A stretch of 39,462 nucleotides of DNA from DATILI01 sp035476635 (GTDB taxonomy: Bacteria > Pseudomonadota > Gammaproteobacteria > Burkholderiales > Burkholderiaceae_C): NCBI GenBank assembly GCA_035476635.1, contig DATILI010000049.1, forward strand, positions 1-39,462. Reading direction: 5' to 3'. Positions 17,164 to 24,812 of the stretch are shown piece by piece. Within the stretch, counting starts at the first letter, position 1. Each line of letters opens with the position of its first letter. The notes beneath the pieces are model-generated. The model was given only the letters and a program-made list of their open reading frames with translations. It did no database searches and was not told the origin of the DNA. The position numbers were made by a program, and so were the translations under genes.

Positions 17164-18408
17164 ATGTCACTGACCGAACGCCCGCTTCCCGTCCATGCGC
17201 CCATGCTGCAGTTTCCGCTGCGTGACGGCGAGCTCGTGGTGGGAGGGATGCCCTTGTCGCTGCTCGCAGAGCGGGTCGGTCAAACGCCCTTCTATGCCTA
17301 TGACCGCGCTGTACTGCGAAAGCGTGTCACCGAGCTGCGCCAAGCGTTGCCTGCAAGCGTAAAGCTTCACTACGCGATGAAGGCCAACCCCATGCCAGCC
17401 GTAGTGTGCTTCATGGCCGGTTTGGTCGACGGCATCGATGTCGCATCGGCGGGTGAATTGAAGGTAGCTCTTGACGCGGGCGCCGATCCGCTGGAGGTCA
17501 GTTTTGCGGGCCCTGGGAAAAGGGCGGTTGAGCTGCGCCAGGCGGTGGCGGCGGGTGTGCTGGTCAACGTCGAGTCGGCACGCGAGCTGAATTTGCTTGC
17601 CGAGATTTCGGGCGAATTGGGCGTGGCCGCGCGGGTCGCGGTGCGCGTGAATCCGGATTTTGAACTCAAGGGCTCGGGCATGAAGATGGGCGGGGGCCCC
17701 AAGCAGTTCGGCATCGATGTCGAGCAGATGCCGGCGCTGCTCGCCGACATCGGCCGTGCCGGGCTGGCGTTCGAAGGATTCCACCTGTTTGCCGGCTCCC
17801 AGAACCTGCGCGCGGAGTCCATTTGCGAAGCACAGCAAAAGTCGTATGCGCTGGCGGTGCGGCTGGCCGAGCATGCGCCATCGCCGGTGCGCTTCCTGAA
17901 TCTGGGCGGCGGCTTCGGCATCCCCTATTTTCCCGGCGAGCAGCACCTGGCGCTGGGGCCCATTGGGGAGAACCTGGCGCAATTGGCCGAACGCTCCAGG
18001 AGCGAGCTGCCGGATGCGGCCTTCGTGATCGAACTCGGGCGCTATCTTGTCGGCGAGGCCGGTGTATACGTCACACGCATTGTCGACCGGAAGCTTTCGC
18101 GCGGGCAGGTGTTCCTCGTGACCGATGGTGGTTTGAATCATCACCTGTCCGCATCGGGCAACTTTGGCCAGGTGGTGCGAAAGAACTATCCGGTCACTGT
18201 TGGTAACAGAGTTGACTCGCCGATGCGGGAGCTGGCAACTATAGTTGGCCCTTTGTGCACGCCGCTGGATTTGCTGGCCGACCGCATGGATTTGCCCGTT
18301 GCGCAAGAGGGCGACCTGGCGGTCGTGTTTCAGTCTGGCGCCTACGGCGCAAGCGCCAGCCCGCAGAGTTTTCTTGGGCACCCTCCCTGCGTCGAAGTAT
18401 TGGTCTGA
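17164..18408 (+). CDS. PLP-dependent decarboxylase, exosortase A system-associated
   Basis: This 414-aa protein belongs to the fold-type III (alanine racemase-like) decarboxylases, near diaminopimelate/ornithine decarboxylases. KLHYAMKANPMPAV contains K73, the expected PLP lysine; GIDVASAGEL, GFHLFAGSQNL and LNLGGGFGIPYF are the barrel motifs, and the second domain has FVIELGRYLVGEAGVYV. Near the C-terminus DLAVVFQSGAYGASASP completes the active site of the partner subunit. It probably decarboxylates an amino acid, possibly to give an amine that is activated or attached through the ligase and carrier protein; the amino acid is unknown. It is co-transcribed with the ligase gene. Confidence 0.9.
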   Translation: MSLTERPLPVHAPMLQFPLRDGELVVGGMPLSLLAERVGQTPFYAYDRAVLRKRVTELRQALPASVKLHYAMKANPMPAVVCFMAGLVDGIDVASAGELKVALDAGADPLEVSFAGPGKRAVELRQAVAAGVLVNVESARELNLLAEISGELGVAARVAVRVNPDFELKGSGMKMGGGPKQFGIDVEQMPALLADIGRAGLAFEGFHLFAGSQNLRAESICEAQQKSYALAVRLAEHAPSPVRFLNLGGGFGIPYFPGEQHLALGPIGENLAQLAERSRSELPDAAFVIELGRYLVGEAGVYVTRIVDRKLSRGQVFLVTDGGLNHHLSASGNFGQVVRKNYPVTVGNRVDSPMRELATIVGPLCTPLDLLADRMDLPVAQEGDLAVVFQSGAYGASASPQSFLGHPPCVEVLV

Positions 18409-18439
18409 GAGGCGGGTCCGGGGGAGCCGAGGTAGCCAC

Positions 18440-18461
18440 AGCGGCGATGGCGCTCGCCGCT
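18440..18461 (+). terminator. Stem-loop after the decarboxylase gene, weak terminator candidate
   Basis: AGCGGCGA and TCGCCGCT form a perfect 8-bp stem around the 6-nt loop TGGCGC, 32 bp after the decarboxylase stop. No T tract follows, so it is not a good intrinsic terminator; it may instead slow transcription or protect the transcript end before the lipoprotein gene. Confidence 0.3.
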
Positions 18462-18527
18462 TGATGCGTGCACGTTTTCGGCATTGCTTACTCGTGAGGC
18501 CCGCGCATCGATGCCGGGGCAAGGCTT

Positions 18528-20771
18528 ATGACAAATGCAGAACGACGAGAGTTCTTGAAGCGGCTCTCGGCTCTGGGTACGGCAACCATTGCCGGCTGTG
18601 GCGGGGGTGGGGCGGACGGTGCAGTTTCTAGCGATACGCCGGTTGCCGCGGCCCTCGAGCCGCCGGACCCTGCGCCATTGGTCGCTGCGGCTCCCGTGCC
18701 CGTGCCCGCGCCCGACCCCGGCTCCATTCTCGCGCCGGCGGCCGGCGTGCCGCAATTTACCTTGTACGGCGGGGCCGGTGAGGGGGTGCTGCTGCCTTTT
18801 TGTCTGGGGCAGGCATTCAAGCAAGGCGAAATATCAAAAGACGCGGGTATTTCCTGCGGTTTGGCGGATTTTCAGGCGAGCGTTTTGAACCGTTGGCCCG
18901 ATGGCAGCCCCAAGTTTGCGGTGCTGGCTGGCCGCGCTGGCGTGGCGGCTGGCGCCTCCAAGACCTTCAGGCTCGCCGCTGCTGCGGCGCAGGCTGCAGG
19001 CAGTGTCGTCACCGAGGCCCAGCTCAAGCAAAGCGGCGTATCGGCCACACTCGAATTTGCGCCTTTCGGTTCGGTCGACCTTCAGTCCTTGATCGGTGTA
19101 GCCAGCACGTTCGACAATGCAAAAAAACGCTGGAGTGCGGGCCGGGTGCGCCAGGGCATTTCGGGACCGCAGATGTCGTCGTGGACCTACTTTTCGCCCC
19201 TTGCAAACCATCCGCACCTGGCTGCCTGGTTCGAGGTCCGCTACTGGGCCAATGGCCAGGTCCAGATTCTTCCGTGGCTGGAAAACGGCTACCTGAATGT
19301 GGCCGGCCCCACCAGCTACGCCGGCACGCTGGCGTTCACGTTGAATGGAGCGTCGCGCTTCAGTGGTGCTGTGACGTTGCCACACCATTGCCGTACCGCC
19401 GCTATCGGTGGTGCGGCAACGGCCTACTGGGCCGATTCGACCCCGGGGCTGCAGTACGGCCATGACACCGCGTATTTGCAGCAGACAGGTCTGGTGCCCA
19501 CCTACCTGAGTAAAGCCGGTGCCGCCAGCACGCTGTTGGCTCGGCAAAAGACCTCGTTTTCGCCGCTGATCCAAGCGAATTTTCCAGCGGGCATGGGCAC
19601 TGCCGGTTACCACCCATCCATCGGCCTCCTGCCGGAATGGGATGTGGCTTACCTGGTGGGTAACGCCGATGCGCGCGCGCAGGCGGCTGTTGTCGTGCAC
19701 GGCCTGGCGGCTGGCCGGTATCCGCTGCACTACCGCGACGAAACCACCAACCAGCCGTTGCGATTCGCCAGCTATCCCGACCTGTGCCTTTCGGCTACGG
19801 CAAATCTCGGCGTTCAATCCACCGGCAGCAGTACTGCCAATAGCTACACCCCCGCCACGACAGGAGCGGTTCCTGCGACATGGACGTCCAGCCACCACCC
19901 GTCCGTTGGCTATCTGGCCTATCTTGTGACGGGCTGGTTTTATTTTGCCGAAGAAGTCCAGTTTGCCGCGACGCTGAACTACCTCAAGCAAACCAATGTG
20001 GCCCGCGGTAAAGCGAAGGGGTTGCTGCTACCCGACGTGGGCGCCAATACCACGCGCGGTGCGGCTTGGGCCCTGCGTACCCTGGTCCAGGCGGCGACCG
20101 TGACGCCAGACGCGCAAGAGGCCTTGCGCAACGAGTTCGTGGGCTCCGTAGCGAGCAATGTGGATGACTACCACCAGAAATACGTTGCGCAAGCCAACAA
20201 TCCGCAGGGTATTTGCAAGCCCTATTCCGATTACACGTCAGGAGACAACAAGTTTTTCCATGCGATGTGGATGGAGGACTTCCTGACCGCCGCATGGGGT
20301 TATGCAATCAGCCTGCGCCTTCCGCTCTCCGATGCGGTGCGCGGAAAGCTGGACGCATTCTTCCAGTGGAAAGCACAGAATATTGTGGGTCGCCTGGGAC
20401 GGCCGGGGATTGAGACAGAGTACAACTTCAACGACGCGGCCCAGTACACGGTGGCCGTGGCGCCGTCGGACTCTGTGGACTTTGCGACTGGCAAGGGTCC
20501 CTGGTACCCCGATTGGGGCGCTATCTATGCCGCCACGCTCGGCAAGTCCAATGTGGTGCTGGCGAGCGATCAACTGCGCGGCGCCTATTTCCCCGAGGTG
20601 ACGAGCTATTGGGGCAACCTGCAGCCGGCCATTGCCTACGCTGTCGACCATGGCGTACCCGGCGCCACGCAGGCTTATATGCGCATGACTGGCGCAAAGA
20701 ACTGGCCGCAGTTCGCGGCAGGCTGCGACTCCAATCCCGTTTGGGGTGTCCGCCCTGCCATCGGCGTGTAG
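18528..20771 (+). CDS. Large Tat-type lipoprotein, possible polysaccharide-acting enzyme
   Basis: The N-terminus NAERREFLKRLSALG is a good twin-arginine motif, followed by the lipobox TIAGC with C24 and GGGG; a Pro/Ala linker reaches about residue 70. The body of this 747-aa protein starts with a beta-rich domain (about 75-330: NRWPDGSPKFAVLAG, WFEVRYWANGQVQI, TYAGTLAFTLNG-like strands), then an alpha-helical, probably barrel-like part (about 350-740: WDVAYLVGNADARAQAAV, HHPSVGYLAYLVTGWFYF, FFHAMWMEDFLTAAWGYA). The N-terminal pattern is reminiscent of rhamnogalacturonan exolyase/YetA-like proteins, but I cannot prove the family. A periplasmic or outer-membrane role in trimming or modifying the exopolysaccharide is inferred from the location between the decarboxylase and the sugar transferase genes. 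No PEP-CTERM tail is present. Confidence 0.6.
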   Translation: MTNAERREFLKRLSALGTATIAGCGGGGADGAVSSDTPVAAALEPPDPAPLVAAAPVPVPAPDPGSILAPAAGVPQFTLYGGAGEGVLLPFCLGQAFKQGEISKDAGISCGLADFQASVLNRWPDGSPKFAVLAGRAGVAAGASKTFRLAAAAAQAAGSVVTEAQLKQSGVSATLEFAPFGSVDLQSLIGVASTFDNAKKRWSAGRVRQGISGPQMSSWTYFSPLANHPHLAAWFEVRYWANGQVQILPWLENGYLNVAGPTSYAGTLAFTLNGASRFSGAVTLPHHCRTAAIGGAATAYWADSTPGLQYGHDTAYLQQTGLVPTYLSKAGAASTLLARQKTSFSPLIQANFPAGMGTAGYHPSIGLLPEWDVAYLVGNADARAQAAVVVHGLAAGRYPLHYRDETTNQPLRFASYPDLCLSATANLGVQSTGSSTANSYTPATTGAVPATWTSSHHPSVGYLAYLVTGWFYFAEEVQFAATLNYLKQTNVARGKAKGLLLPDVGANTTRGAAWALRTLVQAATVTPDAQEALRNEFVGSVASNVDDYHQKYVAQANNPQGICKPYSDYTSGDNKFFHAMWMEDFLTAAWGYAISLRLPLSDAVRGKLDAFFQWKAQNIVGRLGRPGIETEYNFNDAAQYTVAVAPSDSVDFATGKGPWYPDWGAIYAATLGKSNVVLASDQLRGAYFPEVTSYWGNLQPAIAYAVDHGVPGATQAYMRMTGAKNWPQFAAGCDSNPVWGVRPAIGV

Positions 20772-21137
20772 CGGCGCAAGGCCGCCGGTCGACGTGAGTG
20801 CCTGGCGTACCGGGTGACGCCGATAGGGCGGTTCGGCGGCGAAGTACAAGGACAAGGCGCGCAATTTTGGTCCGGCCCATGGTTCGAATTGCCGCATTTG
20901 CACGTATTCTCAAGCGCGCGAATGTGCAGAACAATCGCGGTCGCCAGCCCTGAGTCCGGATTGGCAACAGCCATTTCAAATGAGGCTGACTGTGATTTTG
21001 AACCAACAAATACACTGTGGCCGGCGCATGGGCCTGCTTCATTTGTATCCTGTCGAGGGGGCGCCTCTTTTTGATCTTTATACTGGAGAGTGGATATTGC
21101 GACCGTTGCGGCTTCAACTTGCATTGCAAGTGCTGCC

Positions 21138-21153
21138 TGGCCAGAAATTTGCT
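21138..21153 (+). promoter_or_regulatory. Sigma-54 (-24/-12) promoter of the sugar transferase/PrsK-PrsR operon
   Basis: The sequence TGGCCAGAAATTTGCT matches the consensus TGGCACG-N4-TTGCW at 10 of 12 defined positions, with GG and GC separated by exactly 10 nt. The predicted start of transcription is near 21164, leaving a leader of about 108 nt. The downstream operon encodes PrsR, an activator with the GAFTGA sigma-54 contact loop, so the regulator probably drives its own operon and the first transferase of the pathway. Confidence 0.65.
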
Positions 21154-21231
21154 TGAACAGGTTCAGAGGGTTCCATCGTGAGTCTTGCGCATCAACTACG
21201 AACTCCCAGAGGCCCGCAGGCCCAGATGGTG

Positions 21232-21247
21232 ATGTTCAAATGAACAT
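21232..21247 (+). repeat. Inverted repeat in the sugar transferase leader
   Basis: ATGTTCA and TGAACAT form a perfect 7-bp inverted repeat with an AA spacer, downstream of the predicted sigma-54 start and 24 bp before the ATG. It could be a protein-binding site or a small hairpin next to the ribosome site. Confidence 0.4.
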
Positions 21248-21271
21248 GCTTTGGAATAGGGGAGCCAAGGC

Positions 21272-22651
21272 ATGATTCGAGTGTTCAATCACTACTTGCA
21301 CAGGCGAACGCTGCAGCAAATCTTCATTGATTTGTGCCTCGTGATCGTGGTGGTCGCCCTTGCGGTGATTTGGCAGGGTGGAGACTTGACGGCGACATTG
21401 CACCTGGTGGCCTATGCCTCCCTGCTGGGCATCGGCATGCTGGTCATCAATTCAGGCCTGGGCTTCTACCAACGCGTTCATAACCGTTCCGTGAACCAGT
21501 CCCGGGCGCGGGGCATGCTCTCCCTATGCCTTGCCGTGCCGCTGGCCTACGGGATATTTGGCCTGCCGACCGTGCAAATGGGCAATCGGCAATTTCTCGC
21601 GATGGCGGCGGTGGTCGGCGTCGTCCTGGTCGTGATTCATCGCGTCTACGTGGCGCACTCCAAGCCGCAATCGATGATGCGCTACCGGATCCTGGTGTTT
21701 GGCACCGGCCCGCGCGCCGCGCTGGTGGGGCGGACATTGAAAAAGGAAGATCCGCACGTCGACGTCGTGGGGTATTACGCTGGCCCCAACGAGGCGCAGG
21801 CAGAGGTTTCCGGGTGGGGCATCCTGTCCAAGAACAAGTCCTTGACGGACACGGCGCTGGAGCTGGAGGTCGATGAAATCGTGGTGGCGCTGGCCGAGCG
21901 GCGGGGCGGCAGCATGCCGTTGCGCGAGTTGCTGGACTGCAAGCTGCGCGGTGTGCGCGTGGTTGACATCGCCACGCACTTCGAGAAAACAAGGGGTCAG
22001 ATCAGGCTGGATTCCGTCTACGCGGGCTGGCTCATCTTTGGCGACGGCTTTACCCAAGGCGGCATGCGCACCGTCATCAAACGCCTGTTTGACGTTTTCT
22101 GCGCGGCGATATTGATTGTCCTCGCCTCGCCGGTCATGTTGCTGACGGCGATCCTGATCGTATTGGAAAGCGGGGGGCCCATTTTGTACCGGCAGGAGCG
22201 CGTGGGCTTCAGCGGCCGCTTGTTCAATGTGGTGAAGTTCCGGAGCATGCGCACCGATGCGGAAAAGGACGGCACACCGCGCTGGGCATCCGCCGAGGAT
22301 GACCGCGTCACCCGTATCGGGCGCGTGATCCGCAAGCTGCGAATCGATGAACTTCCCCAGCTGTTCAGTGTGCTCAATGGCGACATGAGTCTGGTCGGGC
22401 CTCGGCCCGAGCGCCCCTACTTCGTGGACAAGCTGACGCGTGAAATCCCTTATTACGCGGTGCGCCAGAGCGTGAAGCCCGGCGTCACCGGGTGGGCCCA
22501 GGTTCGCTATCACTACGGCGCTACGCTGGAAGACTCCGCTGAGAAGCTTCAGTACGATTTGTACTATGTCAAGAATCACTCGCTGTTTCTTGACCTGGTC
22601 GTGCTGTTTGAGACTGTGGGAGTTGTGTTGATGGCGAAGGGCGCGCGTTGA
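21272..22651 (+). CDS. Polyprenyl-phosphate sugar-1-phosphate transferase, exosortase A system type (EpsB/WbaP-like)
   Basis: This 459-aa protein has the usual plan for the enzyme that starts repeat-unit assembly: four to five N-terminal membrane spans (about 18-125), a cytoplasmic CoA-binding/Rossmann-like domain (YRILVFGTGPRAALVGRTL, about 142-255), a further helix (about 275-300) and the C-terminal bacterial sugar transferase domain. The last carries NVVKFRSMRTDAEKDG, ELPQLFSVLNGDMSLVGPRP and VKPGVTGWAQVRYHYG, the catalytic and substrate-binding motifs. It transfers a sugar phosphate from a UDP-sugar to undecaprenyl phosphate. It leads an operon with prsK, prsR and prsT and has a sigma-54 promoter 119 bp upstream. 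Whether it uses glucose, galactose or another sugar cannot be told. Confidence 0.92.
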   Translation: MIRVFNHYLHRRTLQQIFIDLCLVIVVVALAVIWQGGDLTATLHLVAYASLLGIGMLVINSGLGFYQRVHNRSVNQSRARGMLSLCLAVPLAYGIFGLPTVQMGNRQFLAMAAVVGVVLVVIHRVYVAHSKPQSMMRYRILVFGTGPRAALVGRTLKKEDPHVDVVGYYAGPNEAQAEVSGWGILSKNKSLTDTALELEVDEIVVALAERRGGSMPLRELLDCKLRGVRVVDIATHFEKTRGQIRLDSVYAGWLIFGDGFTQGGMRTVIKRLFDVFCAAILIVLASPVMLLTAILIVLESGGPILYRQERVGFSGRLFNVVKFRSMRTDAEKDGTPRWASAEDDRVTRIGRVIRKLRIDELPQLFSVLNGDMSLVGPRPERPYFVDKLTREIPYYAVRQSVKPGVTGWAQVRYHYGATLEDSAEKLQYDLYYVKNHSLFLDLVVLFETVGVVLMAKGAR

Positions 22652-22703
22652 TGCGCGATGGCTGAGCCGACATCGCGCGCGCCCATGTTCCAGGTTCTCG
22701 CGC

Positions 22704-24812
22704 ATGAGTAGTGGCAATCTCGCCCTCACGGCCTGGAGCTTTGGTCTCGTAGGATTGGTCTACGCCGTCTTTGCCGTGCATCTGCTGCGCCTGGGCTACT
22801 TCCGCGCGCCCCGCAACAGACCCGAAGCCGCCGTGTTCGCTGCGGTTGTTTGGTGTGCATTGTGGGGAAGCTTTGGCCTGGCATTTGTCCTGACCGGCAA
22901 TTCCTTTTTCCTGCTCTCGAGCAAGCTGGCAGACGTGTTTCGATACGGCTGCTGGTTCGCATTCCTGCTGATGCTGTTCCGGCCACAGGAAGGTGGCGCC
23001 TTGTCCGCGGGCGTGGCCAAGCTGGTCCCGGTGGCGCTGGCGCTGGTTTGCCTTGGCGTGACGGCACAACTTGTTGGGTTTGGTGCCCGCCTGTACGAAT
23101 CCGCTTCGCGCTTTGCCTTGTTCGGCGAGATGGCGCTGCCCGTTTTTGCGCTGGTGCTGCTGGAGCAGGTCTATCGGAACGTTCCGGAAGACTCTCGTTG
23201 GAATGCCAAGCCGCTTTGCCTCGGACTGGCAGGGGCATTTCTGTTCGACCTGTACCTGTATTCCGAAGCCGTCCTGTTCAACCGGCTTGACAGCGACGCG
23301 CTCAGCATCCGCGGCGCCGTCCATACGCTGGTTGCTCCGCTCCTGGTGCTGTCGATGGCCCGGCGCAGGGACTGGATTTCGAAACTCCGCATTTCGCGCA
23401 AGGCAGCTTTTCATTCCGCCACTTTGCTGATGGCGGGGGCCTACCTGCTGTTTATCGCCGGCATCGGGTACTACGTGCGCTACTTCGGCGGCGAGTGGGG
23501 GCGGGCGCTGCAGCTCGGCCTGGTTTTTTGCGGGCTTGTGCTGCTGACCATCCTGGCGCTGTCGGGCAGCGTGCGTGCCAAGCTGCGCGTGTTCCTGGGC
23601 AAGCACTTCTTTCGCTATCGCTACGACTACCGTGAGGAGTGGCTTAGATTCACGCAGACCTTGTCCGCCCAACACTCACCCCAGGAAATGGGGCAGCAGG
23701 CCATCCGCGGGTTGGCCGACATGCTTGAAAGCCCGGCAGGCGGGCTGTGGCTGCGGGTGGCCGGCGCGGCGGCATTCAGCCAGGTTTCGCACTGGAACAT
23801 TCCGCAAGTCCTGGAAAAAGAGGATGGGGCATCGCAGCTTTGCGCGTTTCTTTCGCGCAGCGGCTGGGTGGTCAATCTCGAGGAGTACCGGTCGTTTCCC
23901 AGGCGCTATGGTGACCTGGTCTTGCCCGCGTGGTTGCAGGATATTCCGCACGCCTGGCTCATCGTGCCGCTGATGGTGGGCGACGAACTCATCGGATTTG
24001 TGGTGCTGGTCAGCGCACGCACTTACATGGATGTGAATTGGGAGGTGAATGATCTGCTAAAGACGGCCGGCCGCCAGGCGGCCAGCTTTCTGGCGCAGAT
24101 GCAGGCCACGGAGGCCTTGCTTGAGGTGCGCAAATTTGATGCGTTCAACCGGATGTCGGCCTTCGTGGTCCATGATTTGAAAAACATCGTCACGCAGCTG
24201 TCCCTGATGATGAAGAATGCCAAGCGTCTTCACGACAACCCTGAGTTCCAGCAAGACATGCTGATGACGGTGGAAAACTCGCTGGACAGAATGCGCCAGC
24301 TGATGCTGCAGTTGCGCGAAGGAGCAACTCCTGTCGGCACAGCCTTTGGTGTCGATCTGGGGGCTATCGCCGAACGAATCCAAGCGGTCGCCAAAGGGCG
24401 CGGCAGGACACTGGAAATGGAACTGGTCGAGCGGGTTGTAGCGCGCGGCCAGGAGGAGCGGCTTGAGCGCATCATCGGCCATGTGGTCCAGAACGCCTTC
24501 GACGCGACCGATTCGACCGGCCGGGTTTGGCTCAAGCTGGACCGACTGAGTGGCCAGGCCAGGATCGAGGTGGGCGACACCGGCCATGGCATGTCGGAGC
24601 AGTTCGTACGGGAGCGGCTGTTCAAGCCGTTCCAGACCACCAAGGAGGCGGGCATGGGCATCGGCGCGTATGAAAGCTTCCAGTACGTCCAGGAACTGGG
24701 CGGCAGGATTTTGGTGGACAGCGAGCTGAACAAGGGAACCTTGGTCACAATACTGCTGCCCTTGTTTGAAAAACAGAAGGAATCAGACCTTCACATGCTG
24801 GAAGCCTCATGA
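22704..24812 (+). CDS. prsK: PEP-CTERM/exosortase A system histidine kinase PrsK
   Basis: The protein (702 aa) begins with about eight membrane helices (about 5-290). A GAF-like region follows (about 310-440: EEWLRFTQTLSAQHSP, PHAWLIVPLMVGDELIGFVVL), then the phosphoacceptor helix FVVHDLKNIVTQLSLM with H490. The ATPase domain has HVVQNAFDATDSTG (N box), EVGDTGHGMSE (G1) and FKPFQTTKEAGMGIGAYES (F/G2). This architecture is that of PrsK, the sensor paired with PrsR in exosortase A loci. It should sense an envelope or membrane signal and phosphorylate PrsR. Its stop overlaps the prsR start by ATGA, so the pair is translated together. The signal is unknown. Confidence 0.93.
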   Translation: MSSGNLALTAWSFGLVGLVYAVFAVHLLRLGYFRAPRNRPEAAVFAAVVWCALWGSFGLAFVLTGNSFFLLSSKLADVFRYGCWFAFLLMLFRPQEGGALSAGVAKLVPVALALVCLGVTAQLVGFGARLYESASRFALFGEMALPVFALVLLEQVYRNVPEDSRWNAKPLCLGLAGAFLFDLYLYSEAVLFNRLDSDALSIRGAVHTLVAPLLVLSMARRRDWISKLRISRKAAFHSATLLMAGAYLLFIAGIGYYVRYFGGEWGRALQLGLVFCGLVLLTILALSGSVRAKLRVFLGKHFFRYRYDYREEWLRFTQTLSAQHSPQEMGQQAIRGLADMLESPAGGLWLRVAGAAAFSQVSHWNIPQVLEKEDGASQLCAFLSRSGWVVNLEEYRSFPRRYGDLVLPAWLQDIPHAWLIVPLMVGDELIGFVVLVSARTYMDVNWEVNDLLKTAGRQAASFLAQMQATEALLEVRKFDAFNRMSAFVVHDLKNIVTQLSLMMKNAKRLHDNPEFQQDMLMTVENSLDRMRQLMLQLREGATPVGTAFGVDLGAIAERIQAVAKGRGRTLEMELVERVVARGQEERLERIIGHVVQNAFDATDSTGRVWLKLDRLSGQARIEVGDTGHGMSEQFVRERLFKPFQTTKEAGMGIGAYESFQYVQELGGRILVDSELNKGTLVTILLPLFEKQKESDLHMLEAS

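Larger units (their letters stand above)
20772..21271. other. 500-bp intergenic regulatory region upstream of the sugar transferase gene
   Basis: No coding sequence is supported here. The stretch from about 20890 to 21130 is visibly richer in A+T than the flanking genes. It contains a perfect inverted repeat ACTTGCA-T-TGCAAGT at 21117-21131, a sigma-54 promoter at 21138-21153, and in the leader a second inverted repeat ATGTTCA-AA-TGAACAT at 21232-21247. A ribosome site AGGGGAG (about 21257-21263) precedes the ATG at 21272. Upstream binding sites for the activator PrsR should lie in the AT-rich part, but I could not identify a convincing pair of repeats there. Confidence 0.6.

Noticed and set aside
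15455..17170. Long minus-strand open frame (571 codons) opposite the acyl ligase gene
   Set aside because: It mirrors the ligase in a GC-rich gene; the translation is rich in H, R, Q and G without any family motif, while the plus strand has all adenylate-forming motifs.
17167..18522. Minus-strand open frame of 451 codons opposite the PLP decarboxylase gene
   Set aside because: The plus strand contains the full decarboxylase with lysine and barrel motifs; the shadow has none.
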